The notes under the pieces are model-generated. The model was not told where the DNA came from and did not search any database. It was given only the letters and a program-made list of their open reading frames with translations. A stretch of DNA of 64,000 nt, taken from positions 372,001 to 436,000 of the forward strand of contig NZ_CANKYW010000002.1 in NCBI RefSeq assembly GCF_947488135.1. The letters run 5' to 3'. Below, in pieces: positions 46,705 through 55,189 of this stretch (its first letter is position 1; each line of letters opens with the position of its first letter). A program made the position numbers and the translations under genes. This stretch comes from an uncultured Marivita sp. Its GTDB lineage: Bacteria; Pseudomonadota; Alphaproteobacteria; Rhodobacterales; Rhodobacteraceae.

Positions 46705-47672
46705 AAGACATGGGCATGATCATCCCGACATATGAAGACATGCTGGCGGCGCATGAGCGGATCAAACCGCACATCAACCGCACGCCGGTCCTCCAGTCGG
46801 CGTATCTGAACGACCTGACCGGGGCAGAGCTGTTCTTCAAATGCGAGAACTTCCAGGAGCCGGGTGCCTTCAAGGTACGCGGCGGGTCGAACGCGGTCTT
46901 CGGACTCAGCGACGCGGATGCCGAGCGCGGTGTCTGCACTCACTCGTCGGGCAATCACGCTTTGTGTCTGTCCTACGCCGCAGGCCGCCGTGGTATCCCG
47001 TGCAACGTGGTCATGCCGCGCACCGCGCCGCAGGCCAAGAAAGACGCGGTCCGTCGTTACGGTGGCACGATCACCGAGTGCGAACCATCGACCTCATCGC
47101 GCGAGGCGGTGTTTGCCGAAGTGCAGGCCAAGACAGGTGGCGAATTCGTGCATCCCTATAACGATCCGCGCGTAATTGCGGGGCAAGGCACCTGTTCCAA
47201 GGAGTTCATGGAGCAGACCGACGGGCTCGACATGATGGTGGCCCCTATCGGCGGTGGCGGCATGATCTCGGGCACCTGCCTCACGCTGTCGACGCTGGCA
47301 CCAGAGGTCAAGATCATCGCGGCGGAACCTGAACAGGCCGACGACGCCTATCGCAGCTTCAAGGCGGGACATATCATTGCCGACGACGCGCCCGAAACGA
47401 TTGCCGATGGTCTCAAGGTGCCGCTCAAGGATCTGACGTGGCATTTCGTGTCGAACCACGTGTCCGACATCATGACCGCGTCCGAGCAGGAGATCATCGA
47501 CGCAATGAAGATCACCTGGAAGTACCTGCGCATTGTGATGGAGCCGTCCTGCGCGGTGCCGCTCGCGGTGATCCTCAAGAACAAGGAACGGTTCGCGGGC
47601 AAGCGAGTCGGCGTGATCGTGACGGGTGGCAATGTGGATTTGGATAAACTGCCGTGGATGATTGGTGCGTGA
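46701..47672 (+). CDS. bhcB: beta-Hydroxyaspartate dehydratase (BhcB)
   Basis: A 323-residue fold-type II PLP enzyme of the serine/threonine dehydratase family. It dehydrates beta-hydroxyaspartate to iminosuccinate. It starts MKDMGMIIPTYEDMLAAHER at 46701, overlapping the bhcA stop. PLP lysine K58 lies in FQEPGAFKVRGGSNA; the phosphate loop is APIGGGGMISG, and the SSGNHALCLSYAA motif is present. The position between bhcA and bhcC makes it the cycle dehydratase rather than catabolic threonine dehydratase or serine racemase. Confidence 0.93.
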   Translation: MKDMGMIIPTYEDMLAAHERIKPHINRTPVLQSAYLNDLTGAELFFKCENFQEPGAFKVRGGSNAVFGLSDADAERGVCTHSSGNHALCLSYAAGRRGIPCNVVMPRTAPQAKKDAVRRYGGTITECEPSTSSREAVFAEVQAKTGGEFVHPYNDPRVIAGQGTCSKEFMEQTDGLDMMVAPIGGGGMISGTCLTLSTLAPEVKIIAAEPEQADDAYRSFKAGHIIADDAPETIADGLKVPLKDLTWHFVSNHVSDIMTASEQEIIDAMKITWKYLRIVMEPSCAVPLAVILKNKERFAGKRVGVIVTGGNVDLDKLPWMIGA

Positions 47673-47706
47673 GATCACGCACCCTACGGGCTAAGGGAGA
47701 ACGACA

Positions 47707-48870
47707 ATGAAAGATATGACCGTATTCGACGATTACGAAGTGGGCTTCGACATTCCCGCCAAGCCGGGCATGTCCGAGGCGGAGGTGCAGACACCCTGCC
47801 TCGTGCTCGACCTCGACGCGCTGGAGCGGAACATCAAGAAGATGGGCGACTACGCCAAGGCGCACGGGATGCGCCACCGCGTGCACGGCAAGATGCACAA
47901 GTCGGTGGATGTGGCGCTATTGCAGGTCGAGCTGGGCGGCGCCTGCGGCGTTTGCTGTCAGAAGGTGTCCGAGGCCGAGGTCTTTGCCCGTGGCGGTATC
48001 AAGGATGTTCTGGTGTCCAACCAGGTGCGTGACCCTGCAAAGATCGACCGACTTGCGCGGATGCCCAAGCTGGGCGCGCGGACCATCTGTTGTGTCGACG
48101 ATCTGGCCAACGTGGCAGACCTGTCTGCGGCGGCGGTCAAGCATGGCACGCAGATCGAATGCCTCGTCGAGATCGACTGCGGCGCGGGGCGCTGTGGTGT
48201 GACGACGACGCCTGCCGTTGTCGAGATCGCCAAGGCGATCGACGCGGCAGAGGGTCTCAAGTTCGCTGGTATTCAAGCGTACCAGGGCGCGATGCAGCAC
48301 ATGGACAGCTATGACGAGCGCAAGGCAAAGATCGACATCGCTGTCGCCCAAGTGAAGGACGCCGTGGACACGCTCAAGACCGAAGGCATCGAGTGTGACA
48401 TCGTCGGCGGTGGCGGCACCGGGTCCTATTATTTCGAGTCGAACTCGGGCGTGTATAACGAGCTTCAGTGCGGATCCTACGCCTTCATGGATGCCGACTA
48501 CGGCCGTATCCTCGACAAGGATGGCAAGCGGATTGACCAGGGCGAATGGGAGAACGCGCTGTTCATCCTGACCAGCGTCATGAGCCACGCGAAGGCGGAC
48601 AAGGCGATCGTGGATGCGGGTCTGAAGGCGCAGTCGGTGGACAGCGGTCTGCCGGTGATCTTTGGCCGCGACGACGTGGAATACGTCAAATGCTCGGACG
48701 AGCATGGCGTCGTCATGGACCCGAAGGGCGTGTTGAAAGTCAACGACAAGCTGAAGCTGGTGCCGGGTCATTGCGATCCGACCTGTAACGTTCACGATTG
48801 GTATGTTGGTGTTCGGAATGGTGTCGTGGAAACCGTTTGGCCGGTATCGGCGCGCGGACGCGCCTATTGA
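47707..48870 (+). CDS. bhcC: beta-Hydroxyaspartate aldolase (BhcC)
   Basis: A 387-residue fold-type III PLP enzyme of the D-threonine aldolase/DSD1 family. It condenses glycine with glyoxylate to beta-hydroxyaspartate. The PLP lysine is K62 in the VHGKMHKSVDVALLQ segment; further motifs are TPCLVLDLDALERNI, DCGAGRCGV, the GGGGTGSYYFES phosphate-binding region and a C-terminal metal site VPGHCDPTCNVHDW. It lies 34 bases after bhcB. Confidence 0.94.
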   Translation: MKDMTVFDDYEVGFDIPAKPGMSEAEVQTPCLVLDLDALERNIKKMGDYAKAHGMRHRVHGKMHKSVDVALLQVELGGACGVCCQKVSEAEVFARGGIKDVLVSNQVRDPAKIDRLARMPKLGARTICCVDDLANVADLSAAAVKHGTQIECLVEIDCGAGRCGVTTTPAVVEIAKAIDAAEGLKFAGIQAYQGAMQHMDSYDERKAKIDIAVAQVKDAVDTLKTEGIECDIVGGGGTGSYYFESNSGVYNELQCGSYAFMDADYGRILDKDGKRIDQGEWENALFILTSVMSHAKADKAIVDAGLKAQSVDSGLPVIFGRDDVEYVKCSDEHGVVMDPKGVLKVNDKLKLVPGHCDPTCNVHDWYVGVRNGVVETVWPVSARGRAY

Positions 48871-48878
48871 TCTGGTTT

Positions 48879-48924
48879 CGGATCGGGAAAGCCCGATCCG
48901 ACTCTTTGGGGGCCAGCCCCCAAA
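48879..48924 (+). repeat. Two back-to-back hairpins between bhcC and bhcD
   Basis: Two strong inverted repeats follow the bhcC stop: CGGATCGGG / CCCGATCCG with AAAG loop (48879-48900), then TTTGGGGG / CCCCCAAA with CCAG loop (48905-48924). They are followed by CCCCGACATATTTGGAAAAAGAAG, a tail familiar from Rhodobacterales intergenic repeats. Neither is followed by a T run. They may act as an mRNA stabiliser or partial terminator that sets bhcD expression below bhcABC. Confidence 0.6.
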
Positions 48925-49004
48925 CCCCCGACATATTTGGAAAAAGAAGAAGACAGGACGGTGCGCAGTGAGGACTGTCGCACCGTTTCTGCGAGGGAGA
49001 GACC

Positions 49005-49970
49005 ATGTATATCGTTCCAGAAGCCATGATTGCCGACCTGGTGTCACGCGAGGCCTCGTTCGAGGCGGTGGAGCAGGTGTTCGCCGCGATGGCGGCGAAG
49101 GATGCCTACAATTTTCCGGTGGTGCGCGAAGCCATCGGGCATGAGGATGCGCTCTACGGCTTTAAGGGCGGGTTTGACCGGGTTGGGGGATCGCTTGGGC
49201 TCAAGGCGGGCGGGTACTGGCCGCACAACATGGAAAAGCGCGAGCTGATCAATCACCAATCGACGGTGTTCCTGTTTGATCCCGATACAGGGCGCGTGCG
49301 GGCCATGGTCGGGGGCAACCTGCTGACAGCGTTGCGCACCGCGGCGGCGTCTTCTGTGTCGATCAAGCACCTCGCGCGGGACGATGCCAAGGTCATGGGC
49401 ATGGTGGGGGCCGGACATCAGGCCACTTTCCAGTTGCGCGCCGCGTTGGAACAACGGTCGTTCGATAAGGTGATCGGGTGGAACTACCACCCCGAGATGT
49501 TGCCGAATATCGAGAAGGTCGCGGAAGAGGCCGGCGTGCCATTCGAGGCAGTGGACCTGCCGGGGATGCAAGAGGCGGATATGATCATCTCGATCACATC
49601 GGCGTTTTCGCCGTCCTTGATGGCGGATCACGTGAGCCCCGGCACACATCTGGCCTGCATGGGGACCGACACCAAGGGCAAGCAAGAGGTCGAAGCGGCG
49701 CTGTTGGCACGCGCCACGGTGTTCACCGACGAGGTGGCGCAGTCGGTCAGTATCGGCGAGGCGCAGCACGCGGTCGGGTCCGGCCTGATCGCCGAGGATG
49801 ACGTGCACGAGATCGGTGCCGTGATCAATGGCACCCATCCCGGGCGCACTTCGGACGACGAGATCACGCTGTTCGATGGGACAGGCGTGGGACTTCAGGA
49901 CCTGGCGGTGGCGTCAAAGGTCGTGGAGCTGGCGATTGAACGCGGTGTCGCGATCGAAGTGGAGTTCTGA
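49005..49970 (+). CDS. bhcD: Iminosuccinate reductase (BhcD)
   Basis: A 321-residue member of the ornithine cyclodeaminase/mu-crystallin family. It reduces iminosuccinate to L-aspartate with NAD(P)H, closing the beta-hydroxyaspartate cycle. It begins MYIVPEAMIADLVSREASF. It shows KAGGYWPHNMEKRELINHQ for substrate binding, the Rossmann loop GMVGAGHQATFQLRAAL, and the late THLACMGTDTKGKQEV block. It is 134 bases after bhcC, separated by the hairpin repeats; ornithine cyclodeaminase activity is unlikely in this context. Confidence 0.93.
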   Translation: MYIVPEAMIADLVSREASFEAVEQVFAAMAAKDAYNFPVVREAIGHEDALYGFKGGFDRVGGSLGLKAGGYWPHNMEKRELINHQSTVFLFDPDTGRVRAMVGGNLLTALRTAAASSVSIKHLARDDAKVMGMVGAGHQATFQLRAALEQRSFDKVIGWNYHPEMLPNIEKVAEEAGVPFEAVDLPGMQEADMIISITSAFSPSLMADHVSPGTHLACMGTDTKGKQEVEAALLARATVFTDEVAQSVSIGEAQHAVGSGLIAEDDVHEIGAVINGTHPGRTSDDEITLFDGTGVGLQDLAVASKVVELAIERGVAIEVEF

Positions 49971-49978
49971 CGGTCGCG

Positions 49979-51031
49979 CTAGCTTGGGAACCAGTGCCGC
50001 GTGCGATTGGCGAACGCCACGAGAGACAACATCACGGGAACTTCGACCAGAACACCCACCACAGTGGCCAGTGCCGCGCCCGAGTTGAGGCCGAAAAGGC
50101 TGATAGCAACCGCTACGGCGAGTTCGAAGAAATTCGATGTGCCGATGAGGGCGCAGGGCGCTGCGACATTGAAGGGTATGCGCCACAGGCGTGCCGCGAT
50201 GTAGGCGACGAAAAAGATGCCATAGGACTGGATCAACAGCGGAACCGCGATCAGCGCGATGACCAGCGGACGGTCGAGGATCACCTCGCCCTGAAACCCG
50301 AAAAGCAGGACCACTGTCGTCAGAAGACCGAAGATCGAATAGGGCTGCACGCGGGTTTTGAACCTGTCCACGGCGGGTTCACCGCCCTTTGCGACGAGGT
50401 TCCGGCGCGTGACGTATCCGGCCAGTAGGGGCAGAACGACATAAAGACCGACGGACAGGATCAGAGTGTCCCACGGGACTGCGATGTCAGTCACGCCCAA
50501 AAGAAACGCGACGATGGGCGCGAAAGCGAAAATCATCACGACATCGTTCACACTGACCTGCACCAGCGTGTAGTTCGGATCTCCGCGGGTCAGGTGCGAC
50601 CAGACGAACACCATCGCGGTGCAGGGCGCGGCGCCAAGGAGGATGACACCGGCAAGGTAGGCTTGCGCATCGTCAGGCGGGATCAGGTCGGCAAAGACCA
50701 CCTCGAAGAAGAGAACGCCGAGAGCCGCCATGGTGAATGGCTTGATCAGCCAGTTGACGACGAGCGTCACGACGAGGCCCTTGGGTTTTTCCCCCACGTT
50801 TTTCAGTGACCCGAAATCGACGCCAACCATCATCGGGTAGACCATGGCCCAGATGAGGATCGCCACCGGCAGGTTGACCTTGGCAATCTCCAGCGCGGCA
50901 AGGAAGGCGAAGAGACCGGGAAAGATATTCCCCAGCACAAGCCCTGCGCCGATGGCCAGCGCGACCCAGAGCGAGAGCCAGCGTTCGAACGTGCCAAGCC
51001 CGGCCTTGGCGGTATCGACGGTATCGGTCAT
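49979..51031 (-). CDS. ACR3-family carrier (arsenite-efflux type)
   Basis: A 350-residue inner-membrane transporter with ten predicted helices of the BASS/ACR3 fold. Diagnostic motifs are [21 protein letters not shown], the [15 protein letters not shown] segment, the essential-cysteine motif [20 protein letters not shown], and [19 protein letters not shown]. These match arsenite exporters. No arsR, arsC or arsH is nearby, and it sits convergent to bhcD within a purine locus. Either it is a stray arsenic gene or an ACR3-like carrier recruited for another anion. Confidence 0.85.
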   Translation of the reverse strand: MTDTVDTAKAGLGTFERWLSLWVALAIGAGLVLGNIFPGLFAFLAALEIAKVNLPVAILIWAMVYPMMVGVDFGSLKNVGEKPKGLVVTLVVNWLIKPFTMAALGVLFFEVVFADLIPPDDAQAYLAGVILLGAAPCTAMVFVWSHLTRGDPNYTLVQVSVNDVVMIFAFAPIVAFLLGVTDIAVPWDTLILSVGLYVVLPLLAGYVTRRNLVAKGGEPAVDRFKTRVQPYSIFGLLTTVVLLFGFQGEVILDRPLVIALIAVPLLIQSYGIFFVAYIAARLWRIPFNVAAPCALIGTSNFFELAVAVAISLFGLNSGAALATVVGVLVEVPVMLSLVAFANRTRHWFPS

Positions 51032-51124
51032 GTCAGATGTCCTGTTGCGTTGCGCATCGAGTTTCGGCGTATAGCCCCGTATAGCCGGTATCGAAACAGG
51101 ATGTTTTGCGATTGCTCAATTGAG

Positions 51125-51152
51125 AAACCCCCCGGCGCCATGACCGGGGGGT
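51125..51152 (-). terminator. Terminator of the uracil/xanthine permease gene
   Basis: A 10-bp perfect stem AACCCCCCGG / CCGGGGGGTT with an 8-base loop lies 25 bases after the permease stop on the minus strand, followed by TCTCAATTG. It isolates the ACR3-type gene, whose promoter lies in 51032-51124. Confidence 0.75.
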
Positions 51153-51176
51153 TCATTCTTGCGGATGATTGCCGGA

Positions 51177-52613
51177 TCAGACGTTCGCGCCGCTGGCCTC
51201 TTCCTTGCCCTTGAGCCCGGTTCCGTGGCCGGACATACCGCCCGAGACTTCCTCGGTGCTTTCGCCTGACAGCTCCTGTGGAAGCACCAAGTTCAGAACA
51301 ATGGCAATGAGTGCGGCGGGCAGGATGCCGCTTGTCGCCAAGACCTTGAGTGTTTGCGGAAGGTATTGCAGCGCGTTGGGCTCGAGTTGCAGACCAAAGC
51401 CAAGCGACAGGGCGATCGCGAAGATCACCATGTTGCGACGGTTCCAGTTCACGTCGGACAGCATCGAGATGCCCGCCGCGACGACCATGCCGAACATGAC
51501 GATCACGCCGCCGCCCAGCACTTCGATCGGGACCGACGAGATCACCGCGCCGACTTTGGGGATCAGGCCGCAGAGGATCAGGAACAGCGCCCCGATGGTC
51601 ACCACGCCGCGGCTCATCACGCCGGTCATGGCAATAAGGCCGACATTCTGGCTGAACGACGTGTTGGGCAATGCGCCGAACAATCCCGAGATCGCGGTGC
51701 CGAGACCGTCGGCATAGGTTGCGCCCTGGATTTCGGTGTCGGTGGCTTCGCGTCCTGCGCCGCCTTTGGTGATCCCGCTCACGTCGCCCACGGTTTCAAC
51801 CGCGGACACGAAGGACATGAGGCAGAAGCCGACGATGGCGGCGACCGAGAATTCCAGCCCGAAATGCAGCGGGTTGGGCAGGGCGAAAGGTGCCGCGCGA
51901 CCCACGTTGCCGAGGTTCACCTCTCCCAACAGAAAGGCGACCGCGTAACCGACCAGCAGACCGACGAGAACCGCAGAGACCGACAGCATCCCACGGGCAA
52001 AGAATTTGAGGCCCAACGTGACAAGGATCACCGTGCCCGCCATCGTCCAGTTCAGAAGCGAGCCGTATTCCGGCTGATCCATCGCAGGCACGCCGCCCGC
52101 AGCGTATTGGATGCCCACCTTGACCAGCGCGAGGCCGATCATCGTCACCACAAGGCCCGTGACCAGCGGCGGCAGGGCAAAGCGCAGCTTGCCGATGAAG
52201 AGGCCAAGGAACGCGTGGAACAAACCGCCGACAAGGATGCCGCCCATCAGGACCGCGATGGCATCGACGCCTTTGCCTGCAACAAGCGGAATCATGATCG
52301 GGATGAAGGCAAAGGATGTGCCCTGCACGATTGGCAGGCGCGCGCCTACCGGGCCGACGCCGATGGTCTGGAACAGCGTCGCGATGCCCGCAAAGAACAT
52401 CGACATCTGGATCATGTAGATCATCTGCGGAAAGTCGGGGCTGTTCGAGCCAAAGCCGAAGCCGGCCGCGCCGCAGACGATGATGGCGGGTGTGACGTTG
52501 GATACGAACATCGCCAGAACGTGCTGGATGCCCAGTGGGATCGCCGTGGCGATGGGGGGTGTGTAGTTCGGATCGCGGAGTTGCTCCGGCGTGCCGATGG
52601 ATGTGGCTGACAT
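51177..52613 (-). CDS. Uracil-xanthine (NCS2) permease
   Basis: A 478-residue inner-membrane nucleobase symporter with about 12-14 helices. NCS2 signature elements are GIQHVLAMFVSNVTPAI in the first helix, the long conserved helix region with FGALPNTSFSQNVGLIAMTGV, and the SRGVVTIGALFLILCGLIPK stretch. It likely imports xanthine or urate as feed for the neighbouring catabolic genes. It lies 64 bases downstream of nothing else; allA follows upstream in the same direction (52678), so one transcript puuE-uraD, allA, permease is plausible. Confidence 0.93.
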   Translation of the reverse strand: MSATSIGTPEQLRDPNYTPPIATAIPLGIQHVLAMFVSNVTPAIIVCGAAGFGFGSNSPDFPQMIYMIQMSMFFAGIATLFQTIGVGPVGARLPIVQGTSFAFIPIMIPLVAGKGVDAIAVLMGGILVGGLFHAFLGLFIGKLRFALPPLVTGLVVTMIGLALVKVGIQYAAGGVPAMDQPEYGSLLNWTMAGTVILVTLGLKFFARGMLSVSAVLVGLLVGYAVAFLLGEVNLGNVGRAAPFALPNPLHFGLEFSVAAIVGFCLMSFVSAVETVGDVSGITKGGAGREATDTEIQGATYADGLGTAISGLFGALPNTSFSQNVGLIAMTGVMSRGVVTIGALFLILCGLIPKVGAVISSVPIEVLGGGVIVMFGMVVAAGISMLSDVNWNRRNMVIFAIALSLGFGLQLEPNALQYLPQTLKVLATSGILPAALIAIVLNLVLPQELSGESTEEVSGGMSGHGTGLKGKEEASGANV

Positions 52614-52677
52614 GGTTCTCTCTCCCTCGTAACCATTTGTTTTGCCCGGTGCCCCTCCTCCTGGACTGCCGGGATGT

Positions 52678-53166
52678 TCAGGTCTCGATCACCTCGTAAG
52701 GATGGTCGAACCAGTGCTCTTGCAGGTTGTCACCTGCGCCGATGCGGTCGATGACCGCGAAAAGTCCGGTGCCGGACAGCGGGGTCAGGACCCCGTGCCA
52801 CGTGTTGCGGTGAAAGTTGATCGCCTGTCCCGGAGCGGTGCGGAACGCGAGCGGCGTGCCGGGGGCATTGCCCGTGTCCGGGGCGACGATCACCAGAAAT
52901 CCATCATCGCTCATCGGGACGAAGCACTGGCTGCCCTCGGGGTGGCGTTCCATCATGTCGAGTGTCAGGGGCATGGTGCGCAGCTCTGCCTTGAACAGAC
53001 TGATCCCGGCGCGGCCATCGCTGAAGTCGAGCGTTGCGCGGTCGTGGTAGCGGCCGCATTTGCCCTGGTTGATGATCTTGTCGGGATCGCCCGCGCAGTC
53101 GAGCAGATCGCCGAAGGGCGCGAAGGCATCCCTGCTGATCGGCTGGATTGGGACGCGGCGGGTCAT
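52678..53166 (-). CDS. allA: Ureidoglycolate lyase
   Basis: A 162-residue cupin-like enzyme that splits (S)-ureidoglycolate into glyoxylate and urea, the last step of the ureide pathway. It begins MTRRVPIQPISRDAFAPFGDLLD, the normal AllA N-terminus, with MMERHPEGSQCFVPM and the metal-site FHRNTWHGVLTPL. Its start overlaps the puuE-uraD stop by 4 bases. The glyoxylate it makes is the direct input of the bhcABCD products encoded 3-7 kb away. Confidence 0.94.
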   Translation of the reverse strand: MTRRVPIQPISRDAFAPFGDLLDCAGDPDKIINQGKCGRYHDRATLDFSDGRAGISLFKAELRTMPLTLDMMERHPEGSQCFVPMSDDGFLVIVAPDTGNAPGTPLAFRTAPGQAINFHRNTWHGVLTPLSGTGLFAVIDRIGAGDNLQEHWFDHPYEVIET

Positions 53167-54575
53167 TGGCCCAGCTTCTCGATCAGGCGCAGTTCGGCAA
53201 TGCGTTCGACCTGACGGCAGGCCTCGGCGAACTCGGTGTCGCGGTCATTGCCGATGCGGCGGTGGAAGGCATCAAGGATGCTGGCCTTTGAGTTGTCCTT
53301 CACCGCGATGATAAAGGGAAAGCCGTGGCGCGCGACGTAATCGGCATTCAGCTTCTGGAAGGTCTCACGTTCGGCGTCGGTGAGCATGTCGAGCCCTGCA
53401 CCGGCTTGTTCCGCCGTGGACTCGGCAGTCAGGCGGCCGGCAGCGGCGAGTTTTCCGGCGAGGTCTGGGTGAGCGTTGAGCACGCCAAGACGCTCCTCGT
53501 CCGACGCCGTGCGGAAGGCGCGGCAGAGCAGGTTATGCACGCCGTGCGCGGTGTCGTGCGTTGGCCCGGCCTCGTATTCGTAGGCGCGTTCGGCGATCCA
53601 GGGGGAGTGTTCGAAGATGCCGCCGAAGGCTGCGACGAAGTCCTCGCGCGACATCTCGGTGGGACGTTGCGCGCTGGGTGCGGGGTGCTCGCGCGCCCAG
53701 TGCTGTGCGATCTGCTGGCGCGTGGCGAACCAGACGCGCTCGTGACTCGCCATATAATCCAGCACACGCTTCAACGCGGCGGCACGGCCCGGGCGGCCGA
53801 TGATGCGGCAGTGCAAGCCGATGGAGAGCATCTTGGGAGTACCGTCGACGCCTTCGGCATAGAGCGTGTCGAAGCTGTCCTTCAGATAGCTCTCGAATTG
53901 GTCGCCGGTGGTGAATCCCGCCTGAATACCGAACCGCATATCGTTGCAGTCCATCGTGTAGGGCATGATGAGTTGCTGTGTATCACCGAACGTCATCCAA
54001 TAGGGCAAGTCGTCGGCATAGCTGTCGGCGACGTAGTCGAACCCGCCGTGTTCCGCGACCAACCTTACGGTGTTGTTGGAACAGCGCCCAGTGTACCAGC
54101 CTTTCGGCGGTTCCCCGACAACCTCGGTATGAAGCCGGATCGCTTCGGCGATCTGGGCGCGTTCCTCATCCTCGGGCATGTCCTTGTGCTCGACCCACTT
54201 TAGCCCGTGGGAGGCGATCTCCCATCCCGCATCCTTCATCGCCGCGACCTGTTCCGGCGCGCGGGCCAGCGCGGTGGCGACACCGTAGATGGTGATGGGA
54301 ATGTCCTTCATCATCCGGTGCAGGCGCCAGAATCCGGCCCGCGCCCCATATTCGTAGATCGATTCCATGTTCCAGTGCCGCTGTCCCGGCCAGGGCTGTG
54401 CGCCGGTGATCTCGGACAGGAACGCCTCCGAGGCGGCATCGCCGTGCAGGATGTTGTTCTCGCCGCCCTCTTCGTAGTTGAGCACGATCTGCACGGCGAT
54501 CTTGGCGCCACCCGGCCAATTGGCTTTGGGCGGGGTCGGGCCGTATCCGGTCATGTCACGGGGATAGCGTTGCAC
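53163..54575 (-). CDS. puuE: Fusion: PuuE-type allantoinase and OHCU decarboxylase (UraD)
   Basis: A 470-residue bifunctional protein. Residues 1-310 are a polysaccharide-deacetylase-fold allantoinase (PuuE): KIAVQIVLNYEEGGENN, EIASHGLKWVEH, PKGWYTGRCSNNT and GLHCRIIGRPGR. Residues about 315-470 are the UraD domain, with GVHNLLCRAF, LNAHPDLAGKLA and FPFIIAVKDNSKASILDAFHRR. UraD decarboxylates 2-oxo-4-hydroxy-4-carboxy-5-ureidoimidazoline to S-allantoin, which PuuE hydrolyses to allantoate, so successive steps are fused, and in reverse order along the chain. It is divergent from uraH. Confidence 0.95.
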   Translation of the reverse strand: MQRYPRDMTGYGPTPPKANWPGGAKIAVQIVLNYEEGGENNILHGDAASEAFLSEITGAQPWPGQRHWNMESIYEYGARAGFWRLHRMMKDIPITIYGVATALARAPEQVAAMKDAGWEIASHGLKWVEHKDMPEDEERAQIAEAIRLHTEVVGEPPKGWYTGRCSNNTVRLVAEHGGFDYVADSYADDLPYWMTFGDTQQLIMPYTMDCNDMRFGIQAGFTTGDQFESYLKDSFDTLYAEGVDGTPKMLSIGLHCRIIGRPGRAAALKRVLDYMASHERVWFATRQQIAQHWAREHPAPSAQRPTEMSREDFVAAFGGIFEHSPWIAERAYEYEAGPTHDTAHGVHNLLCRAFRTASDEERLGVLNAHPDLAGKLAAAGRLTAESTAEQAGAGLDMLTDAERETFQKLNADYVARHGFPFIIAVKDNSKASILDAFHRRIGNDRDTEFAEACRQVERIAELRLIEKLGQ

Positions 54576-54724
54576 GTGCGGGTCCTCCTGAGTGGTTGTC
54601 TTTGTAATCCGAATAATCGAAATCGTTTTTCAAGAAATCCCGAAAGGTGTCTCAAACGGGTTCCATTTGCGGTTTTACACCCGATCGCATCATAAAGGTG
54701 CACAGCGACATGAAGGAGAGCACG
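54576..54724. promoter_or_regulatory. Divergent puuE-uraD / uraH intergenic region
   Basis: A 149-base gap between divergent starts holds both promoters. It is AT-richer than its surroundings (TCCGAATAATCGAAATCG around 54607-54624). A GAAGGAGAG ribosome site precedes uraH. No certain operator is seen; the LysR-type regulator at 56177 is the obvious candidate to bind here. Confidence 0.4.
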
Positions 54725-55081
54725 ATGTCAGGCTATTTGACGACCCATGTTCTGGACACGGCACGGGGCTGCCCGGCTTCCGGTTTGAAGATCGCGCTGT
54801 ACCGAGTGTCCGGGAATTCCCACAGCAAGATCGCCGAGACCGTCACGAATGACGACGGTCGCACCGACAGCCCGATCCTGCCGGCGGCAGATTTCAAAAC
54901 CGGCACCTATGAGCTGGTGTTTTTCGCGGGAGACTACCTGCGCGCGTCTGGGCAGGCGGGGGACGATCCGCTGTTTCTTGACGAAGTGCCGATCCGGTTC
55001 GGCATGTCCGACGCCGTGGCGCATTACCATGTGCCGTTGTTGCTGTCGCCTTACGGGTATTCGACCTATCGAGGGAGCTGA
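54725..55081 (+). CDS. uraH: 5-Hydroxyisourate hydrolase
   Basis: A 118-residue transthyretin-like enzyme that opens the ring of 5-hydroxyisourate, the product of urate oxidation, to OHCU. It starts [18 protein letters not shown], with the conserved His in the HVLD motif, the central GRTDSPIL and the C-terminal diagnostic tetrapeptide YRGS, preceded by [16 protein letters not shown]. The start at 54725 has an AAGGAGAG ribosome site. Its product feeds UraD, encoded divergently. Confidence 0.97.
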   Translation: MSGYLTTHVLDTARGCPASGLKIALYRVSGNSHSKIAETVTNDDGRTDSPILPAADFKTGTYELVFFAGDYLRASGQAGDDPLFLDEVPIRFGMSDAVAHYHVPLLLSPYGYSTYRGS

Positions 55082-55189
55082 CACGTTTGGCATAGACCCA
55101 CACGAAACGGTCGCAGCAGGACTTTTTCGTTGAGTTTCGGGAAACCTTCGCCTTTCCTGACCAGACCCCCATTGCAGGAGATGTCGAAT

